The notes beneath the pieces are model-generated. The model saw nothing but the letters and a program-made list of their open reading frames with translations, made no database searches and was not told the DNA's origin. Positions 7,366-14,318 of a DNA stretch of 16,366 bases are shown piece by piece. The translations under genes and the position numbers were made by a program. The number at the start of each line of letters is the position of its first letter. The first letter of the stretch is position 1. This DNA comes from Colimorpha sp964483145 (GTDB lineage Bacteria; Bacteroidota; Bacteroidia; Bacteroidales; P3): positions 1 to 16,366 of the forward strand of contig CAZAAK010000055.1 in assembly GCA_964483145.1 (NCBI GenBank), given 5' to 3'.

Positions 7366-8814
7366 TTACTCTTTGAATTTTTTCTCCAATTCGTCAATCC
7401 AGTAGCGGAACTGTTTGTCGGTTTCGGCTAGATTGGCTACAGTTTTGCAGGCGTGTAGCACGGTGGCGTGGTCCTTGTTGCCGCATTGCAACCCAATGAT
7501 AGCTAACGATGATTTGGTCATTTTTTTGGCAAAATACATCGTAAGTTGGCGTGCTTGGACTATTTCGCGCTTGCGGGTGCGGGATTGGATGCTGTCGATA
7601 GGAATGTTGAAGTAGTCGCAGACCACTTTTTGAATGTAGTCGATAGTAACCTCCCGATTGGTGCTCTTGACGAATTTATCAACCATTTGGCGAGCCAAAT
7701 CCAGTGTGATGTCGCGTCGATTGAGGGAGGATTGGGCCATCAACGAGATGAGGGCACCTTCTAGTTCCCGGACATTAGTATTGATGTTGTATGCAATGTA
7801 TTCGATTACCTCTTGCGGCATTTCCACCCCATCGTTTTGGAGCTTTTGTTTGAGAATCTTCATGCGTGTCTCCACATCGGGAGTCTGCAACTCGGCAGCT
7901 AGGCCCCATTTCAGACGGGAGGTTAGTCGAGTTTCTAGACCCTGAAGCTCGCTCGGGGCCTTATCGCTAGTGATAATCAGCTGCTTGCTGGCCTGATGCA
8001 GAGTGTTGAAAATATGGAAGAAGGCCTCCTGTGTACGGGCGGCCTTGTTGGCCCAAAATTGGATGTCGTCTACAATTAGCACGTCTACCATCTCGTAGAA
8101 ATGCACAAAATCGCTCGTGGTGCCATTGCGTCCGGCATCTTGGTACTGTTGCATGAATTGCTCTGAAGTGACATATAAAACAACTTTCTCTGGGTGCAAT
8201 TCTTTGGTTTTTAGACCGATGGCATTGGCTAGGTGCGTTTTCCCCAAGCCGACCCCACCATGTAGCATCAAAGGGTTGAAGGCTGTCTTGCCGGGATTTT
8301 CGGCTACAGCATAGCCGGCGGCACGGGCTAGTCGGTTGCACTCGCCTTCCACGAAATTGTGCAGAGTGTAGGAAGAACTCAACTGCGAGTTGATGCGCAC
8401 CTTTTGGATTCCTGGGATTACAAAAGGATTTGGGAACTCACGGCTCTCATCGGGATTGAGATTCATGGGCACATCCTTCGGACGGTTGATGGTTGCAGGT
8501 TTGCCTGTGGAAGGTATGCGGGTGGTAATGGGCGACTCGGAGATGCTCGTATCCATTACAATACTATATTGTAGACATGCGTTAGGGCCTAATGTCAGAC
8601 GGATGGCGTTTTTTAGCAATTCGGCATAGTTCTGCTCAAGCCATTCAAAAAAGAACTGACTGGGTACTTGTATAATGAGTGTGGAGCCGTCCAGATTGAC
8701 CGGTACGATAGGCTCAAACCAAGTACTAAAAACCTTTTCGTTCTCCTTACCGGTTAAATTGTCCTTGATAAAAGTCAAACACTCATTCCATACTCTCTGA
8801 TAGTCTTTCTCCAT
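7366..8814 (-). CDS. dnaA: chromosomal replication initiator protein DnaA
   Basis: The AAA+ ATPase that binds DnaA boxes and opens the replication origin. Using the start at 8814 gives 482 residues, normal for DnaA. Domain I starts at MEKDYQRVWNECLTFIKDNL. Domain III has Walker A GGVGLGKT (186-193) and Walker B LIVDDIQF (246-253). The arginine-rich GLETRLTSRLKWGL segment carries the likely arginine finger. Domain IV ends with the DnaA signature helix-turn-helix (IGLQCGNKDHATVLHA, about 440-455). An in-frame ATG at 8919 would add 35 basic residues, but a -7-like element lies inside that extension, so 8814 is preferred. It leads a minus-strand gene run with the flavin reductase-like protein, a dehydrogenase and the C10 protease. 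The 0.9-kb upstream spacer could contain its regulatory DnaA boxes. Confidence 0.98.
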   Translation of the reverse strand: MEKDYQRVWNECLTFIKDNLTGKENEKVFSTWFEPIVPVNLDGSTLIIQVPSQFFFEWLEQNYAELLKNAIRLTLGPNACLQYSIVMDTSISESPITTRIPSTGKPATINRPKDVPMNLNPDESREFPNPFVIPGIQKVRINSQLSSSYTLHNFVEGECNRLARAAGYAVAENPGKTAFNPLMLHGGVGLGKTHLANAIGLKTKELHPEKVVLYVTSEQFMQQYQDAGRNGTTSDFVHFYEMVDVLIVDDIQFWANKAARTQEAFFHIFNTLHQASKQLIITSDKAPSELQGLETRLTSRLKWGLAAELQTPDVETRMKILKQKLQNDGVEMPQEVIEYIAYNINTNVRELEGALISLMAQSSLNRRDITLDLARQMVDKFVKSTNREVTIDYIQKVVCDYFNIPIDSIQSRTRKREIVQARQLTMYFAKKMTKSSLAIIGLQCGNKDHATVLHACKTVANLAETDKQFRYWIDELEKKFKE

Positions 8815-8892
8815 ATCTTTGTCTTTGTTCTTGATTCTTGTTGTTGTTTCTGTACCACTTATGGGTTTCTCTCGTTTTCTTCGTTCTTGGTG

Positions 8893-8900
8893 CAAAGTTG
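8893..8900 (-). promoter_or_regulatory. candidate dnaA promoter -7 element
   Basis: On the minus strand the octamer CAACTTTG differs by one base from the Bacteroidota -7 consensus TAnnTTTG and lies about 80 bp upstream of the preferred dnaA ATG. No clean -33 TTTG was found, only a T-rich TTTTCG further upstream, so this is a weak call. Confidence 0.35.
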
Positions 8901-9282
8901 CAACATTTTTATCACCCATATGTGCGAAAAAATATTCTTGCTATATTGCTTTTTTTTTGTAAAGCACTCACTTGATTTTTCAATTTCTACGACTCTGAAA
9001 AAATCCAAAAAACTGAGAAATAGACCTTTTTATCCTTTTTGCCGTTTTTCCGCCCTTGAATGTACAAATTTTCTTCCAAAACCAACAAACTTTTTTCGTT
9101 TTTTTGCCCTTTGGGTGCAAATAAGTTGATATCACGTACAACTCGTTGAAATCGAATTTTCTATTTGTTGATAACTTTGTAATGTATTGATATTCATGTG
9201 ATATAGTATAATAATCTGATAATCAAAATCGAGTGCATTGGTTAGTTTTTTCTAATGTTCTCGTTTGCAAAAGAATGGTGTT

Positions 9283-9291
9283 TTATTCACA
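9283..9291 (+). promoter_or_regulatory. candidate DnaA box (TTATTCACA)
   Basis: The 9-mer matches the general bacterial DnaA-box consensus TTATNCACA exactly and lies in the spacer upstream of dnaA. A single such box is compatible with dnaA autoregulation or with a weak origin. A second site at 9166-9174 has one mismatch. Confidence 0.45.
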
Positions 9292-9518
9292 CTTTATGGT
9301 TGACAATTTTAGTTTTCGAGCCCTCTGGATTTCATTGGAAAAAGTGAGGCGCAAATCTGCTCACATACCTCAGGTTATACCGTAAGGAACTCTCAAGGGT
9401 GATTTCTTTTTGACCTGTGTCTAGGGCCTGTCTGCCTCGTGTAGTTGGACACTGTTCTTTTTGCTATTACGGTACAACTATTTGAAATCCAGTGTGAGTT
9501 AGTTGTAGTATTATCGTT

Positions 9519-9526
9519 TAACTTTG
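9519..9526 (+). promoter_or_regulatory. candidate promoter -7 element TAACTTTG
   Basis: Exact match to TAnnTTTG on the plus strand, about 265 bp upstream of serC. No convincing -33 TTTG at the usual spacing. It could be a second upstream serC promoter or fortuitous. Confidence 0.3.
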
Positions 9527-9720
9527 GTCAATTTGAGGCGTACAACACGGGATTTTTTGCATGCGCTAGCTTCCTTTGAAGGTCGAAAAGGATCCTCACC
9601 CTAGAAGTCGCGAATGTACGAATTATCGGCAATAACATGTTTTTCTGTGAGATATACATATTTTATTGTGTAACTGATTTTTTTTTTAATTAGACTTATA
9701 TGTATTACAAAAAAAATGAG

Positions 9721-9728
9721 TAACTTTG
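9721..9728 (+). promoter_or_regulatory. serC promoter -7 element TAACTTTG
   Basis: Exact TAnnTTTG match followed by CAAA, 62 bp upstream of the serC ATG at 9791. Transcription would start near 9735, giving a leader of about 55 nt, and rules out the upstream in-frame ATG at 9716 as the translation start. The -33 region is T-rich without a clean TTTG. Confidence 0.65.
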
Positions 9729-9790
9729 CAAACGGTTTTGAACCAAAAAAACAAACGAAAAACAAAGTAAACAACTTAAATTCAAATCAA

Positions 9791-10894
9791 ATGAACAAAG
9801 CTCATAATTTTAATGCAGGACCTTGCCCCCTGCCTAAAGAGGCTGTTGAATCCACAATCGCAGCTATCCGTGACTTCGACAATACCGGTGTCGGTCTTAT
9901 GGAAATTTCTCATCGTACTCCTGGTTGGGAGCGCGTTATGGCCGAGACCCGTCAACTTTGGCGCGACCTTATGAACATTCCCGAGGAATACGAAATTCTC
10001 TTCCTTGGTGGCGGTGCAAGCACGCTGTTTCTTGATATTCCAGCCAACTTCCTTAATAAAAAGGCTGCTTATCTGCAGACTGGTGTTTGGGCAAAGAAAG
10101 CTGCCAAAGAGGCTAAGTTGTTCGGCCCAGTGGATATCGTTGCTTCTAGCGAGGACAAGACCTATAGCTACATTCCCAAGGGATATACCATCCCTACTGA
10201 CGCTGACTACTTCCATATTACTACCAACAATACCATTTATGGCACAGAAATCAGGTATGATATGGACTGCCCCGTTAAGCTGATTGCCGACATGAGTTCG
10301 GACATCATGAGTCGTCCAGTGGATGTGACCAAGTACGCATGCATTTATGGCGGTGCGCAGAAGAATGTCGGTCCTGCCGGTGTTACCTTTGTTATTGTGC
10401 GTAAAGACCTCCTCGGCCATATTACTGATCGCCAATACATGAATCCTCTGCCTACCATGGTTGATTTTCGCACCCATGCTGCAGCCGAGGCCAAGAATAT
10501 TTCGATGTTCAACACCCCTCCGGTGCTTCCCATTTTCGTTATGCACGAGACTCTTAAGTGGGTTAAGGATACCATGGGTGGCCTTCAGAAGATGAACGAA
10601 TACAACACCAAGAAATCCAATATGCTCTATGCTGAGATTGACCGTAACAGTCTCTTCCGTGGCACTGCTGCCAAGGAAGATCGTTCGATTATGAACCACT
10701 GTTTTGTTATGGCCGAAGGTCGTGAGAACCTCCAGGATGAGTTTATGGCATTTGCCAAGGAGCGTCAGATGGTCGGCATCAAGGGTCACCGTAGCGTTGG
10801 AGGTTTCCGTGCTTCGCTTTACAATGCCGTTACTATCGAGGATGTTGAGGCCCTTATCCAATGCATGCAAGATTTCGAGAAACTTCACAAATAA
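9791..10894 (+). CDS. serC: phosphoserine aminotransferase
   Basis: A PLP-dependent class V aminotransferase that converts 3-phosphohydroxypyruvate and glutamate to 3-phosphoserine (second step of serine synthesis; also acts in PLP synthesis in many bacteria). From the ATG at 9791 it is 367 residues, the family's usual length. The N-terminus NKAHNFNAGPCPLP is the SerC signature. The PLP Schiff-base lysine is Lys191 in GGAQKNVGPAG, and Asp167 lies in ADMSSDIMSR. Substrate-binding features HRTPGW (41-46) and FLGGGAST (71-78) are present. The in-frame ATG at 9716 would add 25 low-complexity residues that overlap the promoter, so it is rejected. Codon use is strongly biased (CGT, CTT and GGT-rich), suggesting high expression. 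serA follows after 81 bp, making a serCA operon. Confidence 0.97.
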   Translation: MNKAHNFNAGPCPLPKEAVESTIAAIRDFDNTGVGLMEISHRTPGWERVMAETRQLWRDLMNIPEEYEILFLGGGASTLFLDIPANFLNKKAAYLQTGVWAKKAAKEAKLFGPVDIVASSEDKTYSYIPKGYTIPTDADYFHITTNNTIYGTEIRYDMDCPVKLIADMSSDIMSRPVDVTKYACIYGGAQKNVGPAGVTFVIVRKDLLGHITDRQYMNPLPTMVDFRTHAAAEAKNISMFNTPPVLPIFVMHETLKWVKDTMGGLQKMNEYNTKKSNMLYAEIDRNSLFRGTAAKEDRSIMNHCFVMAEGRENLQDEFMAFAKERQMVGIKGHRSVGGFRASLYNAVTIEDVEALIQCMQDFEKLHK

Positions 10895-10913
10895 GAATCG
10901 ATTAACCCCGAGG

Positions 10914-10960
10914 CTCTCCAAAATCCATAGTGTATGCAAGATTTTGGGGGGCTTCCCCAA
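10914..10960 (+). promoter_or_regulatory. serC-serA intercistronic hairpins
   Basis: Two overlapping, mutually exclusive hairpins are possible in the 81-bp gap. The first pairs 10914-10925 with 10940-10951 (12 bp including two G-U pairs, 14-nt loop). The second pairs TTGGGG (10944-10949) with CCCCAA (10955-10960). Neither is followed by a T tract, so transcription termination is unlikely. RNA stability or translational control of serA is possible; the function is inferred only. Confidence 0.4.
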
Positions 10961-10975
10961 TTAAAAACAACAATA

Positions 10976-11896
10976 ATGAAAGTTTTAGTTGCAACTGAAA
11001 AGCCTTTTGCGAAAGCCGCTGTTGACGGTATTCGTGAGGTTGTCGAGAAGAACGGTCACACCCTTGCTCTTCTTGAGAAATATACTTCTGTCGACCAGTT
11101 TTATGCTACTGTTGCCGATGCCGATGCTCTTATCGTTCGTTCCGATAAGGTTACCAAGGAAGTTATTGACCATGCCAAGAATTTGAAGATAGTTGTCCGT
11201 GCTGGTGCTGGTTTCGATAACCTTGACCTGGCCGCCTGCACTGCCCGTGGCATTATTGCCATGAATACTCCTGGCCAGAACAGCAACGCTGTTGCCGAAC
11301 TTGTGATGGGCTTGCTTGTTTTTGCTGTACGTAACTTTTACAATGGCAAATCTGGTTCCGAATTGCAGGGCAAGAAATTGGGTATCCTTGCTTTTGGTAA
11401 TGTGGGTCGCAATGTGGCACGTATTGCCAATGGTTTTGGAATGGATGTCTATGCCTATGATGCATTCCTCTCGGCAGACCAAATTAACCAATCCGGTTTG
11501 GCAAAGGCTGTTGCCAATCAGGATGCGCTTTTCGAGACTTGTGATATTGTCTCCCTCCATATCCCTGCTACGACAGAAACTAAGCAGAGTATCAATTACG
11601 CTCTCGTTAGCAAAATGCACAAAGGGGGTATCCTCATCAACACTGCCCGTAAGGAGGTTATCAATGAATCCGAGTTGCTCAAGTTGATGGCAGAGCGCAA
11701 CGACATCAAATACATCACTGACATTATGCCTGATGCCGATGCTGAGTTCAAGGCTTTCGAGGGACGTTACTTTGCTACTCCCAAAAAGATGGGTGCCCAA
11801 ACCGAAGAGGCTAACATCAATGCCGGCATTGCTGCAGCTAACCAAATTAGCGACTACTTTGCCACAGGTAATACCCGTTTTCAGGTGAATAAGTAG
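10976..11896 (+). CDS. serA: 3-phosphoglycerate dehydrogenase, short form with active-site lysine
   Basis: NAD-dependent oxidation of 3-phosphoglycerate to 3-phosphohydroxypyruvate, the first step of serine synthesis; the product feeds SerC, encoded just upstream. From the ATG at 10976 it is 306 residues: substrate and NAD domains only, with no C-terminal ACT regulatory domain, so the serine feedback known for longer SerA forms is not expected. Rossmann loop AFGNVG is at 139-144 with the NAD-selecting Asp162 in AYDAFL, and catalytic Arg225 lies in NTARKEV. Where most family members have PHIG (catalytic His), this protein has PKKMGAQT (269-276). A lysine (270 or 271) takes the His position, as in the type IIIK enzymes described from Entamoeba. 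The longer frame from 10934 adds 14 residues from the hairpin region and is not preferred. A strong terminator follows. Confidence 0.95.
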   Translation: MKVLVATEKPFAKAAVDGIREVVEKNGHTLALLEKYTSVDQFYATVADADALIVRSDKVTKEVIDHAKNLKIVVRAGAGFDNLDLAACTARGIIAMNTPGQNSNAVAELVMGLLVFAVRNFYNGKSGSELQGKKLGILAFGNVGRNVARIANGFGMDVYAYDAFLSADQINQSGLAKAVANQDALFETCDIVSLHIPATTETKQSINYALVSKMHKGGILINTARKEVINESELLKLMAERNDIKYITDIMPDADAEFKAFEGRYFATPKKMGAQTEEANINAGIAAANQISDYFATGNTRFQVNK

Positions 11897-11919
11897 TATT
11901 GATATACCTATATGTACTA

Positions 11920-11956
11920 GAAGGGGAGGCGAGAGTCTCCTCTTCTTGCTTTTTTT
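11920..11956 (+). terminator. Rho-independent terminator after serA
   Basis: An 11-bp stem with two G-U pairs (11920-11930 with 11935-11945) closed by a GAGA tetraloop, then TTGC and seven T residues (11950-11956). It ends the serCA transcript but lies directly in front of the next gene, so partial readthrough could feed that gene. Confidence 0.85.
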
Positions 11957-11966
11957 AGAGGAAGCT

Positions 11967-12872
11967 ATGATTTGTATTTTTAATCCCGAACATGATTTGT
12001 GCCTTGCCAATGGCAATCCGCATTATGTGCCACCGGAGTCGGCTAGACGGTTTGCACTGCAAAATGCTTCGCTGATGAAGATTCTTTATCCCGAAGCCCA
12101 TGCTTGTATACCAGTTTCCGACATATCTAAGTATTTTTGTGTAAACCATTCAGATACAACCTGTCAGATAGTTCCTTGGGGATGGAATATTGTATTGAAG
12201 GATCGCCTATTGGCTTCGGGTGTCGAGGAGTCGTTGCTTCCGTCCAACCAGAGCCTTGACTGCTTACGCAGACTTCAACACCGATCCACGTTACTCCCGA
12301 TCCAACCTGACAGCCGTGCTGTTACATCAGTTTTGGATGTCAAAGAGCTTCTTCGACAGTATCGCAATCTAGTTCTCAAAGCTCCATGGTCTGGTTCTGG
12401 CCGCGGGTTGCGATGGGTCTCCGATAGTATGACGGACCACGATGTCTATTGGTTTGAGAAAGTAGTGCGCACGCAACGGTGTGTCTTGGTCCAACCCCGA
12501 CTTTGTGTATTGGAGGAGTTCGCTTTGGAGTATATGGTTTACCCAGACGGGATTGAGCTTCGAGGATTTTCCCTTTTTGTTTCGTCCAATGGTGTATATC
12601 AAGCTAATCTTCTGCTACCGGATGAGACTATCCGGCAGCGTATTCGTTATAACCCAGCCGAACAGGAATTGTTGGAGTCCTGGCTTGAGACTCACGTCGT
12701 AGGACAATATCAAGGGCCGCTCGGAGTTGACTACATTCATACCCCCGATGGGCAGAATCATCTCAGCGAAATCAACTTTCGTCATACGATGGGTATGGTA
12801 GCTCACCAGATACTGCATCATGACCCCAGACTTCGGGGTACGTGGTGGTCCCTTGCACAGACTGTTCAATGA
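11967..12872 (+). CDS. ATP-grasp-like protein of unknown substrate
   Basis: A 301-residue cytoplasmic protein. The N-terminus has the motif FNPEHDLCLANGNP, followed by VPPESARRF, a pattern I associate with uncharacterised Bacteroidota proteins. The C-terminal half looks like an ATP-grasp fold: LVLKAPWSGSGRGLRW (136-150) has a nucleotide-binding Lys138 and a glycine-rich loop. VLVQPRLCVLEEFALEY (173-189) and GPLGVDYIH follow, and LSEINFRHTMGM (266-277) supplies Glu268 and Asn270 as likely Mg2+ ligands. ATP-grasp enzymes join a carboxylate to an amine or thiol through an acyl phosphate; the substrate here is unknown. The ATG at 11967 is preferred over 11946 because it begins the conserved block and has a clear GAGG at 11958-11961. 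It lies directly after the serA terminator on the same strand. Confidence 0.75.
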   Translation: MICIFNPEHDLCLANGNPHYVPPESARRFALQNASLMKILYPEAHACIPVSDISKYFCVNHSDTTCQIVPWGWNIVLKDRLLASGVEESLLPSNQSLDCLRRLQHRSTLLPIQPDSRAVTSVLDVKELLRQYRNLVLKAPWSGSGRGLRWVSDSMTDHDVYWFEKVVRTQRCVLVQPRLCVLEEFALEYMVYPDGIELRGFSLFVSSNGVYQANLLLPDETIRQRIRYNPAEQELLESWLETHVVGQYQGPLGVDYIHTPDGQNHLSEINFRHTMGMVAHQILHHDPRLRGTWWSLAQTVQ

Positions 12873-13027
12873 TACTCCCATAAGATTTATAGGCATAGTA
12901 GATGCTCTATACATTAGAGTTCACATTACCTTCACTTGTTTACCCTAGTTGTGTGGAGGTTAAGGCTATTCGAAATCTTTTAGAATTCGATTTTCAAACA
13001 AAAAAACAGCATATCATTTTTTTTTCG

Positions 13028-13035
13028 TATCTTTG
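13028..13035 (+). promoter_or_regulatory. promoter -7 element TATCTTTG for the manganese-efflux operon
   Basis: Exact TAnnTTTG match followed by CACC, preceded by a long T tract. Transcription would begin about 7 bp further on, just ahead of the riboswitch P1 helix. No clean -33 element is visible. The 155 bp between 12873 and this element hold no gene, only a small CTCTA/TAGAG hairpin at 12905-12919. Confidence 0.7.
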
Positions 13036-13044
13036 CACCCGTTT

Positions 13045-13172
13045 TTGTGAGGGAGTAATTGGCGGCATAGGCCGTGAATGATGTCAACAGATCCCTGGTC
13101 AGCAATGACTTGGCATCACTCGTAAGCAATAAGACTCATAGACAGCCCAAGGGGCAGTCTATGGGATTTTTT
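13045..13172 (+). ncRNA. yybP-ykoY manganese riboswitch with terminator
   Basis: A leader matching the Mn2+-sensing yybP-ykoY class. P1 pairs 13045-13051 with 13135-13141. It is followed by the hallmark GGAGTA (13052-13057) and a hairpin CGGC/ATAG/GCCG (13063-13074). A helix GATGTCAA (13080-13087) pairs with TTGGCATC (13110-13117), enclosing GTCA/GCAA tetraloop/TGAC (13098-13109). The 3' motif AGCAATAAGA precedes P1'; the usual form is AGCAAGA, so three bases are inserted. The expression platform is a terminator: CATAGAC-A-GCCC (13137-13148) pairs with GGGC-A-GTCTATG (13152-13163), then T6 (13167-13172). The P1' strand overlaps the terminator's 5' arm, so Mn2+ binding should stabilise P1, block termination and turn on the exporters. 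The downstream genes, TerC/Alx and MntP, are the classical targets. Confidence 0.9.
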
Positions 13173-13226
13173 ATTGTAAGGCAGAACAGACAATATAAAC
13201 ATACAACAAGACACTACAAAACAAAT

Positions 13227-14285
13227 ATGACTTCGCGATTTTTATTTTTCACCCTCTTTATGGTGTTTATGGTCCTTATGTTGGCTCTAGACCTTGGTGT
13301 TTTCCACAAAAAGGACCATGTTATCAAAATTAAGGAGGCCGCTGTATGGACAGGCATTTGGGTTACTCTTGCTATGCTCTTTGGTTTACTGCTTTTGTTC
13401 AAAGCCGAATGGATCCACGGCATTACAGGAATGGAGGATTTGTTGGCCTATGCCAAGTCCACCGGCATAGAACATGTCATTCAGCCTTCAATGGATTATG
13501 GAACAGCAGTTGGAATTTATAGGAAAGAGGTTTTTCAGCAATACCTTGCGGGTTATTTTCTTGAGGAATCGCTCTCAATTGACAATATCTTTGTGATGAT
13601 TATGATTTTTGTCAGTTTTGGTATCGATAAACGTTATTATCATCGTGTTCTTTTTTGGGGAATCCTTGGTGCCATTGTGTTGCGTTTCCTTTTCATATTT
13701 CTTTTGGGGACTTTGGTTGAACGCATTTCGTGGATTTTGGCTGTCTTTGGTGTTATTCTTATTTACAGCGGCATCAAGATGTTCCGAGACAAGGGCAATG
13801 AGAAAATTGACACGGCCAACCATCCGGTAGTTCGCTTTGCCAGTCGGTTCTTCCCAGTTACTACCCAAGTTGAGGGACATAATTTTTTTACCAAAGTAGG
13901 GGGGCGCAGTTGCATCACTCCGCTCTTTTTGGTGCTACTGGTCATAGAATTTAGCGACATTGTCTTTGCTGTTGACAGTATACCCGCAGTTTTTTCGGTT
14001 ACCATCGACCCATTCATTGTTTATTTCTCCAACATTTTTGCTATCATGGGGTTGAGGTCTCTTTTCTTTTTGCTTAGCAATGTTACCGATAAATTTTGGC
14101 TACTCAAATATGGCTTGGGTGTCTTGCTTTGCTTTATAGGAGTGAAGATGATTGGTCATGAATTCTTTGGCCTTTCCATCAGTACCATAGTCTCGCTTAC
14201 GGTCATTCTCGGTATACTAGTTACATCCATACTTTTTTCCCTCGTTATTCCACGTAGGGGGAAAAACAATATTATCATTAAGTAA
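13227..14285 (+). CDS. TerC/Alx-family membrane protein, probable Mn2+ exporter
   Basis: A 352-residue polytopic inner-membrane protein of the TerC family, about 8-9 hydrophobic segments by eye. Family motifs are EESLSIDN (113-120) and EFSDIVFAVDS (241-251), whose acidic residues in the membrane are expected to bind metal. Members under yybP-ykoY riboswitches, such as E. coli Alx, act in manganese efflux or homeostasis; others export metals during protein secretion. The ATG at 13227 lies 55 bp after the riboswitch terminator. The longer frame from GTG 13074 runs inside the riboswitch and is rejected. mntP follows after 33 bp. Function is assigned from the family and the riboswitch context. 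Confidence 0.92.
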   Translation: MTSRFLFFTLFMVFMVLMLALDLGVFHKKDHVIKIKEAAVWTGIWVTLAMLFGLLLLFKAEWIHGITGMEDLLAYAKSTGIEHVIQPSMDYGTAVGIYRKEVFQQYLAGYFLEESLSIDNIFVMIMIFVSFGIDKRYYHRVLFWGILGAIVLRFLFIFLLGTLVERISWILAVFGVILIYSGIKMFRDKGNEKIDTANHPVVRFASRFFPVTTQVEGHNFFTKVGGRSCITPLFLVLLVIEFSDIVFAVDSIPAVFSVTIDPFIVYFSNIFAIMGLRSLFFLLSNVTDKFWLLKYGLGVLLCFIGVKMIGHEFFGLSISTIVSLTVILGILVTSILFSLVIPRRGKNNIIIK

Positions 14286-14318
14286 CCAAATAAACCAATC
14301 ATTATTCGTTAATCAATT

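Larger units (their letters stand above)
8901..9720. other. dnaA-serC intergenic region, no convincing gene
   Basis: About 0.8 kb without a credible protein gene; the 80-residue ORF at 8887-9129 is T-rich, low-complexity and looks like chance. It is AT-rich at its left (8901-9260) and contains poly-T tracts. It holds one exact TTATNCACA DnaA box (9283-9291), one near match TGTTGATAA (9166-9174), and plus-strand octamers TAACTTTG at 9172-9179, 9519-9526 and 9721-9728. The segment 9317-9439 can form nested helices: CGAGCCCT with AGGG and CTCG, GTGAG with CTCAC, and CAGGT with ACCTG. It could hold dnaA regulation, a replication origin or a small RNA; none is proven. Confidence 0.6.

Noticed and set aside
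8815..8919. N-terminal extension of DnaA from the ATG at 8919
   Set aside because: The extra 35 residues are basic and low-complexity, contain a -7-like promoter element, and precede the conserved domain I start.
9782..10960. 392-residue minus-strand ORF lying across serC
   Set aside because: It is the shadow of a strongly codon-biased serC, whose product has full length and all active-site residues. The antisense protein has no recognisable motif.
10985..12016. 343-residue minus-strand ORF lying across serA
   Set aside because: Shadow of serA caused by the same codon bias; it runs through the serA terminator and matches no family pattern.
13074..13226. N-terminal extension of the TerC protein from GTG 13074
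   Set aside because: This stretch is the riboswitch aptamer and terminator; the membrane protein's natural N-terminus starts at 13227.
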